From positions 1-64,000 of the forward strand of contig DATBHB010000156.1 of assembly GCA_036557705.1 (NCBI GenBank): a stretch of DNA of 64,000 nucleotides, given 5' to 3'. Shown here piece after piece: positions 8,458 to 15,975 of the stretch (positions are counted from its first letter, which is position 1; every line of letters starts with the position of its first letter). The translations under genes and the position numbers were made by a program. This stretch comes from VAZQ01 sp036557705 (GTDB lineage: Bacteria; Pseudomonadota; Alphaproteobacteria; Rhizobiales; Xanthobacteraceae). Under the pieces are notes generated by a model, which did not search any database, was not told where the DNA came from, and saw nothing but the letters and a program-made list of their open reading frames with translations.

Positions 8458-10032
8458 GTGTGCCGAGCATGATCGACAGCTTGGAGGTGTAAGTCCTCTA
8501 TCCAGCCTGATGGTGGCGAAGGATTAGCGAAACGCAAGGGCATGCTCCGCGCGAGCGGAGCCCACCGCGAGGTGGGGCCTGAAGGAAGCGTGGAGCAAAG
8601 TCGCGGCCCGATGGACAAAAACCGGATAACGAGGCCTACCCGGCCGGACGAGCGAGCTCGCGGTCGCGAAGTCCACGACCATCAATGACCGGGGTGGTAG
8701 ATCCGGCGGGCGTGCGGTGAAGGCGGTCGATCTTACCTCGGGAGGTCTGCGCTGTTGTCTCGGTAACGAGACCGAGAGCGTCGCAAGGCGCTCCATCGCA
8801 GTGCAGAAGTCAGCAGAGGGCATAGTAGGCGGAGCGATCCGCTGAAGGCCTGAACGGTGGAAGTGGCAAGTAGAACGGCGATTTCACGCAGGCCATGCAG
8901 CAGAAGACTCAGCAGGAGCTGAACTTGGGCCGTGGCGCAACGGGTGAAGCCCGAAGTGCTCCCTCCCAAGAGGCTGAAGCCTCGCGGTGAGAGCCGACCT
9001 CGAAAGCCGGGCGGCAGTTGGGCCGTCCATGGAAGCAATTGTCGAGCGTGAGAACCTGAAGAAGGCACTGGCGCAAGTACAGCGCAATAAAGGGGCACCA
9101 GGCATCGACGGTATGAGTTTCGAGGACTTGGCGCCCTACCTGAAGGAACACTGGCCGACGATCCGGGCACAACTGCTTGACGGCAGCTACAAGCCGCAGC
9201 CGGTGCGGCGGGTGGAGATACCGAAGCCAACGGGCGGCACACGTCCGCTCGGAATCCCAACGGTGCTCGACCGCTTTATCCAGCAGGCGGCGATGCAGGT
9301 GCTGCAAGCGGAATGGGATCGGACGTTCTCCGAGCACAGCTTCGGCTTTCGGCCGAAGCGCTCGGCGCATCAGGGCGTGGCGCGGGCGCAAGAGTACATC
9401 GCCTGCGGGCACGATGGTGTTGTCGATCTCGACCTGGAGAAATTCTTCGATCGGGTCAACCATGACATCTTGATGGGACTGGTGGCGAAACGGGTGACTG
9501 ACAAACGCATCCTAAGGCTGATCCGCAGCTTTCTAACCGCGGGGGTGCTGGAAGGAGGCTTGGTCAGTCCGACGGAGGGAGGCACGCCGCAAGGCGGCCC
9601 ACTCTCGCCGTTGCTGTCGAATTTGATGCTGGACGTTCTGGATAAGGAGTTGGTCTCATCGGATGGCGCGGCTACTTTGGCTTCTGCGAGACCCCATCAG
9701 TGCTGTATACGCTGGATCGATGGATCAGACGGCGGCTGCGTGCCGTCGTTTGGAAGCAGTGGAAGCGCATGCGGACGCGCTTTGCGAAGCTGCGACGCCG
9801 CGGCGTCGGCCGGGAGCTGGCGGGGCAAACCGCCGGCAGCCCACATGGCCCTTGGCGGCTCAGCAACAGCCCGGCGCTTGCTATCGCCCTGCCGAATGCT
9901 TTCTTCGCTTCGCTGGACCTTGTGACCTTGGCGCCTAAGCGTGTCGCTTAGTCTTCGCCGAACCGCCGTATGCGGACCCGCACGTCCGGTGGTGTGGGAG
10001 GGGCGGAGCCGCGAGGCTCTCCCCTATCCCGA
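8458..10032 (+). mobile_element. Group II intron, defective
   Basis: Ribozyme retroelement of about 1.57 kb. The 5' end is near GTGTGCCGAGC (8458-8460), followed by about 500 nt of structured RNA typical of domains I-III, including CAGAAGTCAGCAGAGGGCAT. The protein ORF lies in domain IV. At the 3' end domain V is recognisable at about 9960-9995 (CCGTATGCGG...CCGCACGTCCGG), and domain VI is a GC-rich stem closing at CCCCTATCCCGAT. The RNA ends look intact, but the encoded protein is broken. It could therefore still splice, but would need a maturase supplied in trans. Exact ends are uncertain by a few bases. Confidence 0.85.
8987..9951 (+). pseudogene. ltrA: Group II intron reverse transcriptase/maturase, internal deletion and frameshift
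   Basis: The N-terminal half is a normal intron RT: GAPGIDGM, PKPTGGTRPLGIP, FGFRPKRSAHQG, DLDLEKFFDRVNHD and GGTPQGGPLSPLLSN are all present. Shortly after LDVLDKEL (about 9652) the frame runs into unrelated codons to a stop at 9925. The maturase C-terminus (GWRGYFGFCETPSV, then WIRRRLRAVVWKQWKR, AGQTAGSPHGPWRLSNSPAL) resumes from about 9660 in another frame and ends at 9951. The YADD catalytic box and most of the thumb and X domain, roughly 150-200 residues in relatives, are missing. The protein must be inactive as an RT. Translation would start at GTG 8987 or ATG 9029. Confidence 0.88.
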
Positions 10033-10280
10033 TCTAACGCCGCACCGTCTCCGCGAATAACAGTTCCGAAAGCGTGGCCAGCACGGTCTCCGATCCCGGA
10101 CGGCCAATGGCGACACGTCGGATAACGGGTCCATAGCTGCCTTTACCAGGAATCGGTGTTTCGGTCATGTCTTCCGGTGGGCCGATCATAGACCCTCGGT
10201 CGGCTGCCGACTTACAGATGGCCGCAAGCCGACTGGTTTCTCCATTCTGTTGGCGCACTGTTCCGGAAAGGAGACGTAAA
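10033..10280. other. Intergenic region after the intron
   Basis: No clear gene. On the minus strand a 44-residue reading frame (10034-10168) starts at an ATG with GGAAGAC in front; its product resembles nothing I recognise, and it may be the tail of a gene cut by the intron. Any plus-strand promoter for the diiron gene at 10281 must lie here. Confidence 0.3.
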
Positions 10281-11213
10281 ATGAATGCGATCGATAAAAT
10301 CTCCCCCAGTGACCGGTATGAACGCTGCGTTGAGACATCCAAGCGGGTGCGCTGGGAAATCGACAAGGACGTCATCCGAGCGCGCCGCTTCGATACCAAA
10401 CACAAGTTCCTTCCCGACGGGCTTTCGCTCGCCGATTCGTTCACGACCTTGTCGGCCGATGAAAAGCGGTTCGTGAGCCAAATCCAGGGTCGCACCTACG
10501 CTAATATCTTCGGTCTGGTCGAGCGCTTCATCAATGCCAAGGTCCTGGAGCTGAGTCACGATCATTGGTTCGGCGACCAGGTTGCGCTTGAGGCGCTGGT
10601 TCGCTTCAGCGACGAGGAGCTGAAGCACCAGGCGCTGTTCCGCCGCATCGACGCAATGATCGATGACGCGCTGCCCGACGGCTATCGCTTCGACATCGAC
10701 CCCAACGGCGTTGCCCACGCTGTGCTCGGCAAGAGTACATGGGCGGTGTTGGCACTGACGTTGGATATCGAGTTGTTCACTCAACTCCACTATCGCCAGA
10801 GCATCGATCCCGACGCCGAACTCTCCGGACTGTTCAAGGACGTGTTCCTCTATCACTGGAAGGAGGAAAGCCAGCATGCGATCCTCGATGAACTTGAGTG
10901 GGTGCGCCACGACGCCGGATTGACGGCGCAGCAACGCGACCGGGCGGTCGACGAGTTCATCGAGTTGGTCGCCGCGGTGGACGGCATCCTGCAAGTTCAG
11001 GCCAAAGCGGACGCAGCTTACTTCGCGGCGACGTGCGGCCGCGCGGTCCACGAGGCCGAGGCGCGGGCGATCGAGGCCGCATTTCTCAAGGCCTACCGCT
11101 GGCAATACATCCACTCGGGCGCCCGGCACCCGCAGTTCCAGAAGGTGCTTACCAGCCTGACCACCGAAAACCAGGGCCGGCGCATCCAGACAGCGCTGAG
11201 CACGCTGCAATAA
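10281..11213 (+). CDS. Ferritin-like diiron protein
   Basis: A 310-residue soluble helical protein with the four-helix diiron pattern: Glu81 region, E113-x2-H116 (DEELKH), Glu164 region (LDIELF) and E196-x2-H199 (KEESQH). This is the ligand set E, ExxH, E, ExxH of ferritin-like oxidases and oxygenases. It is longer than ferritin, so a diiron oxygenase or peroxide-handling enzyme is more likely than storage. The ATG at 10281 follows GGAAAGGAG; the frame is open further upstream but without similarity. The OsmC-like gene follows after 44 bp on the same strand, which suggests a stress-related pair. The exact family is not recognised. Confidence 0.7.
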   Translation: MNAIDKISPSDRYERCVETSKRVRWEIDKDVIRARRFDTKHKFLPDGLSLADSFTTLSADEKRFVSQIQGRTYANIFGLVERFINAKVLELSHDHWFGDQVALEALVRFSDEELKHQALFRRIDAMIDDALPDGYRFDIDPNGVAHAVLGKSTWAVLALTLDIELFTQLHYRQSIDPDAELSGLFKDVFLYHWKEESQHAILDELEWVRHDAGLTAQQRDRAVDEFIELVAAVDGILQVQAKADAAYFAATCGRAVHEAEARAIEAAFLKAYRWQYIHSGARHPQFQKVLTSLTTENQGRRIQTALSTLQ

Positions 11214-11257
11214 ACGAGCGCGAACCTCTCACCACACCCCAATCAAGGAGGCCTACC

Positions 11258-11830
11258 ATGCGTGCCCAAAGGAAGACCGTCGAGCCTGCTGTTGTCAACG
11301 GCATCAACCTCGATCACCTGCTTGCGCTTATCGAAGGCGTCAGGGGGGACGCCGCAAAAGGCAAGACAAACTGGCGCGTCACCACCACCTGGCAGGGTCA
11401 AGCGCGGAGCCGTGCGCAAATCGAAGGCTTCGCAATCGGCGGGGAACAGGTGCCACGTCGGTTCTCGATCGATATCGACGAACCCTCCGAACTGGGCGGG
11501 TCGAACCGGTTCGCCAATCCGCAGGAACACCTGTTGGCGGCGCTCAACGCGTGCATAATGGTGGGATATGTGGCACAGTGCTCAGTGCGCGGAATTACCC
11601 TCGAAAGCCTGGAGATCGAGACCAATGGCGACATTGATCTCCGTGGCTTCCTCGGAATCGATCCAGCTGTGCCGCCGGGTTACGAGAACCTGAGCTACAT
11701 CGTGCGCATAAAGGGTAGCGGCACTAAGGAGCAGTTTGCCGAGGTCCACGAGGCGGTGATGGCGACGTCGCCCAATTTCTACAACGTGTCCCGGCCCGTG
11801 GCCCTCAAACCGACCCTCGTCGTCGAATGA
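11258..11830 (+). CDS. OsmC family protein lacking the resolving cysteine
   Basis: OsmC/Ohr-fold protein of 190 residues. OsmC and Ohr enzymes reduce organic hydroperoxides using two Cys residues. The first is present as Cys99 in LLAALNACIMVGY. At the place of the second, where relatives have a CPV motif, this protein reads SPNFYNVSRP, so it has no Cys there; Cys108 is an extra one nearby. It may therefore be a non-peroxidatic OsmC relative or use another reductant. The ATG at 11258 has CAAGGAGG upstream. It is probably co-transcribed with the diiron protein. Confidence 0.82.
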   Translation: MRAQRKTVEPAVVNGINLDHLLALIEGVRGDAAKGKTNWRVTTTWQGQARSRAQIEGFAIGGEQVPRRFSIDIDEPSELGGSNRFANPQEHLLAALNACIMVGYVAQCSVRGITLESLEIETNGDIDLRGFLGIDPAVPPGYENLSYIVRIKGSGTKEQFAEVHEAVMATSPNFYNVSRPVALKPTLVVE

Positions 11831-11922
11831 TCGACGGCTCGGAGCCGCGAGGCGAAAAACCGGACGTAAAGCCAGTGCCGGCCATGTGGGCCTCGACGAC
11901 CGACACAGTACAACATGCGATT

Positions 11923-12360
11923 TCACCGGGCTCTGCTTGGACATGCGGTTTGATTCGCAGCGGGGCCCGGTTCATATTTCTTCTCAAGGATCAGGAATTG
12001 CAGCGTCGTGTCGCCCACGTTAGTGACTTCATGCCAGGGTACTGGCGGAGCGTCCGCATAGCTGCCGGTACGAAACTCGACCTGCCGTGTACCCATCGCG
12101 TCCTGCGCCCGCGCTCTGCCGCCGCTTAGCACATAGTATCCATAGGAGGGATGGGAGTGGCACACGTGCATCGCGCCCGGCGGGAAGGTGCACCGCGATA
12201 TGCGCACCTGCGCATCCTCGAAGAGCTTTTCGCAGGGCTTCTGCCCTTGCCACTCAACCGACAGGGCGTCGGGAACGTCCTCGGCGGTCGCGGCCGATGG
12301 TGCGACGCAGGCAGTCGCGCCAAGAAAAACAAAAGACAGCCGGACTGAAAACCGCCTCAT
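11923..12360 (-). CDS. Secreted cupin-domain protein
   Basis: A 145-residue protein with an N-terminal signal peptide (RLSFVFLGATACVAPSAATA) and one cupin domain. The first cupin motif is GAMHVCHSHPSYGYYVLSGG, with His residues but no usual Glu, and the second is near PVPWHEVTNVG. It would be periplasmic and could bind a metal, but no enzyme activity can be assigned. AGGGATATC precedes the ATG at 12360. It converges with the OsmC gene, leaving 92 bp between stops. Confidence 0.72.
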   Translation of the reverse strand: MRRFSVRLSFVFLGATACVAPSAATAEDVPDALSVEWQGQKPCEKLFEDAQVRISRCTFPPGAMHVCHSHPSYGYYVLSGGRARAQDAMGTRQVEFRTGSYADAPPVPWHEVTNVGDTTLQFLILEKKYEPGPAANQTACPSRAR

Positions 12361-12728
12361 GATATCCCTCCGTTGCCAGTGGTAAGTCCTCCGGCAATGA
12401 GCGTAGCACGTAGCGGTCCAACTGGTCAGACTGATGAGCCGATAACTCGCGCCAGGATTCTCGGGCTCTCACCGAAAATGACTGCACATCCTTGTAGAGA
12501 GCCTTCAAATCCGGCAGCAGACCTTCGAGCCTGCGCAATACCGCGTCGGACCCGCCCTGCCGCCGCGCCGACCGGCGCAGGCGGGCCTTTCGTCACGGCG
12601 TTAGTCTGGTCGGGGCGGGACAACTCGGAACGGCGGTTTCGCTGGCCTGTTCGCGTTTGCGGGCGAGCTGATGGTCGCTGCCGTGCGGCGGTGAGGGTTA
12701 CGTCGCCAGCAATGCGGGAGGATTTCTC
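12361..12728. other. Intergenic region with first copy of the 45-bp repeat
   Basis: No convincing gene. It holds the cupin ribosome-binding site, then the 45-bp repeat at 12422-12466, then a GC-rich hairpin with arms near CCCGCCCTGCCG and CGGCGCAGGCGGG at about 12550-12588. Short minus-strand frames here end in the same peptide as the DUF2306 protein at 14367, because the repeat copies that gene's 3' end. Confidence 0.4.
12422..12466. repeat. 45-bp direct repeat, left copy
   Basis: Identical over 45 bp to 14363-14407. The sequence begins CTGGTCAGACTGATGAGCCG and ends GGATTCTCGGGC. In the right copy it encodes the last residues of the DUF2306 protein (RILARVIGSSV), so the left copy looks like a duplicated gene end. 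Confidence 0.9.
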
Positions 12729-14102
12729 ATGGAGGATAGTTGTGACTTCGTCATCATCGGTGGCGGCCAGGCAGGTATTCCTCTCGCTCAGGCTCTCGCG
12801 TCGGCCGGCAGGAAAATCGTTCTAGTCGAACGAAAACATCTGGGAGGATCGTGCGTCAATTTCGGTTGTACGCCGTCGAAGGCCGCCATCGCTTCCGCGC
12901 GCCTTGCACACATGTCGCGTCGCGGTGGCGAGTTCGGGATCGGAATTGCGAGTGTCACTGCCGACTTCGAGGCAGTCATCAACAGGGCTCGGAGCATTGC
13001 GCAAAACTCGCGAACCCATCTCGACCATTCGTTCGCAAACACGAACAATCCCCGGCTGGTGCGCGGCCACGCCAGATTGGATGGAAAAATAGATGGGTGC
13101 TTCCGAGTGCGCGTCGGAGAGCACACCATCGCCGCGAAGGAGGTCGTCATCAATACCGGCACGCGCAGCGCCATTCCGAATATCCCGGGCCTGGAGCATG
13201 TTAAATTCATCCATGCCGGCAATTGGCTGGAGCGGGCGGAGCGGCCCGACCACTTGGCAATGATCGGCGGCGGCGCAATCGGACTCGAGATGGCGCAGTT
13301 CTATCGACGAATGGGAAGCCGCGTGACTGTCATTGAGTTCGGCTCTCAGATTGCAGGACACGAAGACGCTGACATTGCCAATGCACTGCAGACGATTTTG
13401 CAGAACGAGGGTATAGAATTTCGACTGCGGACACCGGTCAAGACTATCCGCTCCGATGGTAGCGGTTTGATTCTGGGCCTTGGCGAGGATGGCTCGTCAC
13501 AGCTTCGTGCTACGCACGTTTTTGTGGCGACCGGCCGATTTCCCAATACTGATGACCTCGGGCTCGAGACGGTTGGAGTCGCAACCTCCGAGCATGGGAT
13601 CATCGGGGTAGACGAACGGCTCGTCAGCAACGTGAAGGGGCTATGGGCTGCAGGCGATGTGCGAGGAGGACCACAGTTCACCCATACCTCCTGGGATGAC
13701 TACCGTATCCTGCTTTCCCAGGTTGCCGGCGATGGCTCCCGGACAACGAAACGAATCGTGCCTTACGCGGTCTTCACCGACCCGGAACTGGGCCGCGTCG
13801 GCATGACCGAGGTGGATGCCCGCCGAGCGGGATACCCCGTAAAGATTGGCCGCTACGACATGAGTGACAGCGGCAAAGCCTCCGAGATTGGCGAGACCGC
13901 AGGCGTGATCAAGATCGTCATCGACGCTGGTACAAATTTAATTCTGGGCGCGGCCGTGCTGGCGACGAATGCCGCAGAACTCGTTCATATCTACATCACG
14001 CTGATGAATGCCGGTGCGCCGTACACCGTCATCCGCGACGCAATCCACATCCATCCTACACTGGCCGAAGCTCTCCAGAGCGTGGTTGCGGACGTGAAAT
14101 GA
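12729..14102 (+). CDS. FAD-dependent pyridine nucleotide-disulfide oxidoreductase (mercuric reductase-like)
   Basis: A 457-residue class I flavin disulfide reductase. It has the FAD site IIGGGQAG near residue 10, the redox-active pair Cys42 and Cys47 in GGSCVNFGCTPSK, a second nucleotide site IGGGAIGLEMAQ near residue 180, the FAD-ribityl motif GLWAAGDVRGG, and a C-terminal dimerisation domain with IHIHPTLAEALQ. There is no N-terminal HMA domain and no C-terminal Cys pair for mercury, so MerA function is unlikely; it resembles the widespread reductases of unknown substrate annotated as mercuric reductase-like. The ATG lies after GGGAGGATTTCTC. The gene stands between two 45-bp direct repeats. 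Confidence 0.85.
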   Translation: MEDSCDFVIIGGGQAGIPLAQALASAGRKIVLVERKHLGGSCVNFGCTPSKAAIASARLAHMSRRGGEFGIGIASVTADFEAVINRARSIAQNSRTHLDHSFANTNNPRLVRGHARLDGKIDGCFRVRVGEHTIAAKEVVINTGTRSAIPNIPGLEHVKFIHAGNWLERAERPDHLAMIGGGAIGLEMAQFYRRMGSRVTVIEFGSQIAGHEDADIANALQTILQNEGIEFRLRTPVKTIRSDGSGLILGLGEDGSSQLRATHVFVATGRFPNTDDLGLETVGVATSEHGIIGVDERLVSNVKGLWAAGDVRGGPQFTHTSWDDYRILLSQVAGDGSRTTKRIVPYAVFTDPELGRVGMTEVDARRAGYPVKIGRYDMSDSGKASEIGETAGVIKIVIDAGTNLILGAAVLATNAAELVHIYITLMNAGAPYTVIRDAIHIHPTLAEALQSVVADVK

Positions 14103-14362
14103 GCAAGCGGCGGCTTGTGGGCGCGGTTGCTGGCCGGGGCTTCATCGGAGAAGATCGCAACTACGAACTTGCCCATAGACCCTACGTCCTTAGCCAGCGA
14201 TGCCGCCCATCCAACGGGAGTCATCATACGGTACGATGTCCTTGTCGTGACTATTTCCTCACTGTCTGCAACGCGGTCATTAGGCTTTCCGCGCTCTTCC
14301 CACCGACCGACTTGGCGTTTTGGGAGCATGTGGTCCCGCGCCTGGGCTTGCAAGGAGGGTGG

Positions 14363-14407
14363 CTGGTCAGACTGATGAGCCGATAACTCGCGCCAGGATT
14401 CTCGGGC
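14363..14407. repeat. 45-bp direct repeat, right copy
   Basis: Identical to 12422-12466. It covers the stop codon and last residues of the minus-strand DUF2306 gene. Between the copies lie the disulfide reductase and about 260 bp (14103-14362) in which I see no gene. Confidence 0.9.
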
Positions 14408-15239
14408 CCCAGTAATAGACCGTAAAATAGTAGGTGCCGACCGCGATGAAGATCGTTGCGGCGCTCACAACAATGAGCGCAATTTGCCTGATCGGCGGCC
14501 GCATGTGCACTTGTCGTGCGCGAATGAACACCTCGGCCACAAGCAGATTGGGAATGTAGAAGAAGAAGGCCATAAACATGTCGAAGGGCCCGTCGAAATG
14601 TCGAGTGTGGCCGATTCCGTTCGCCGCAATTCTCCAGAACCCGTAATCCATCCGGTACAGCCACGAACCGATCGCGAGCGCGAAGAGGCGGATTGCCCAG
14701 GCACGATGTTGGTCAAAGCGCCTGGCCCGAGCGCATCGGATGGTTTGGAAAGCTGCCAAGACGGTCAGCGCGCCGTAAATGCCAAAGCCCACGTTCATTG
14801 GCGCGCCGCCGATCGTCCCGTTGAGCGCAATGAAAGCGAGCCCTCCAAATCCGGTGATCAGCGCCGTGGATCCGTAAACGCGCCCAACCCATCGATGAAG
14901 CTGTGGCACGTTTTCGCGCACCGACGCCATCAATTGCATGGGACCGAGTAGAAGCAAAACGGCCCCGGTTGCAAAGTGCGCAGCGATTCCAATCGTCGCG
15001 ACCGGCGTATGGGGCTCATAAAGACGCGGAAGACTTTCGTTCCATTGTTCCGGAGTGCCGTCGACCGCTGCCCCGGCATAAAACGAAAAAATGTAGAGTC
15101 CGAAGATTGCAGCGCTGAGCCAAAACGTGCCGACGAGGGCGCGGGTCGCCCACAGCCGTGCGGCGGCACTGTTTCCAGCGTCTATCGCCCGACCGAACAG
15201 GGGTTCAGCCGCGACGTCCTGTTGGTCAATGCTGGCCAT
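14367..15239 (-). CDS. DUF2306 family membrane protein
   Basis: A 290-residue integral membrane protein with about seven hydrophobic segments. It matches the DUF2306 pattern, including LHRWVGRVYG, DQHRAWAIRLFALA and a conserved His-rich helix arrangement; these proteins are predicted to bind haem or quinone but have no proven function. The C-terminus ends inside the right 45-bp repeat, so the repeat boundary coincides with the gene's 3' end. The ATG at 15239 is used. It is transcribed toward the reductase, so the two converge. Confidence 0.78.
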   Translation of the reverse strand: MASIDQQDVAAEPLFGRAIDAGNSAAARLWATRALVGTFWLSAAIFGLYIFSFYAGAAVDGTPEQWNESLPRLYEPHTPVATIGIAAHFATGAVLLLLGPMQLMASVRENVPQLHRWVGRVYGSTALITGFGGLAFIALNGTIGGAPMNVGFGIYGALTVLAAFQTIRCARARRFDQHRAWAIRLFALAIGSWLYRMDYGFWRIAANGIGHTRHFDGPFDMFMAFFFYIPNLLVAEVFIRARQVHMRPPIRQIALIVVSAATIFIAVGTYYFTVYYWGPRILARVIGSSV

Positions 15240-15353
15240 TTGGCTTCCGCCTAGCTCCTTTCCGGTCCCGAAAAGTAGCTGGAAGGTGCCAGATTGGCCA
15301 GAGAAGTTGTCGAATTACCGCTCCGCGCATCAATGCCACGAAATGCGGCCAGA

Positions 15354-15513
15354 AGGGTGGGCAACGGCGACTTCTCCAATGCCGACCGCGTGGGCAAAAT
15401 CGCGCCGCGCGCAAAGCGCGTCCAAGACGCGCGTAAACGCGCTGATTGCCCACGCGGTCAGGCGGTGCCACGCGCGATTTTGCCCACCCTACGAAGGTTG
15501 TGACGCAGTAAAA
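15354..15513. repeat. Palindromic repeat family A, copy 1
   Basis: GC-rich palindrome with ends AGGGTGGGCAA and TTTTGCCCACCCTACG. It continues into a tail (AAGGTTGTGACGCAGTAAAA) that is also present after copy 5 near 44846-44866. The interior carries CGCGTGGGCAAAATCGCG and its complement, so it folds as nested stems. Confidence 0.85.
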
Positions 15514-15741
15514 CTAGTCGCAGACGCGCCTGCGGACGGTCACTCGGTCGCCTCGATCATTCCGATGGTGAGTGATTACGACTCGGCACCCGGGATGATA
15601 CGCATAAGCATGCCACCCGTGGTGATGGTGACGCCAATGCGGCCCGACGTGTACATCGAACTCGACCGCCTGCGCCGCGCTTGTACCCGCAAGGGCCAGG
15701 CAGGCCCCTAATATTGCGGTTGCCAGAATCATGGGTTTCAT
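15514..15741 (-). CDS. Small exported His/Arg-rich protein
   Basis: A 75-residue product with a clear signal peptide (MILATAILGACLALAG, cleaved near AQA) and a short mature part containing WRHHHHGWH, HPGCRVV and a terminal RRVCD. The two Cys could form a disulfide. The His cluster could bind metal, but this is a guess. AAGGTG lies before the ATG. Its 3' end abuts repeat A1. Small secreted basic His-rich proteins of this kind are common and uncharacterised in Bradyrhizobium relatives. Confidence 0.6.
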   Translation of the reverse strand: MKPMILATAILGACLALAGTSAAQAVEFDVHVGPHWRHHHHGWHAYAYHPGCRVVITHHRNDRGDRVTVRRRVCD

Positions 15742-15975
15742 TGCTGCACCTTAAAGAAATTGTCCGATTGTGATGACAACTGGCCGTCAAGGTAATTGTT
15801 TCGCGAGTTCCCCACGAAAAACGTCGGCGCCGGCCGCTTAGGAACGGAACGCTGCTTCAAGCGGGATTGGCCGATGGTCGATCCGGAGCGCATCATGTTC
15901 CCGTTCGGCGAGTCGGAAACGTTACCAAGGAACAACTCACGCGCCACGATGTTCTGCGGGTAATCGGGATCGCTC

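Noticed and set aside
12729..14102. Mercury resistance (merA)
   Set aside because: The N-terminal metal domain and C-terminal Cys pair of MerA are missing, and no mer genes are nearby.
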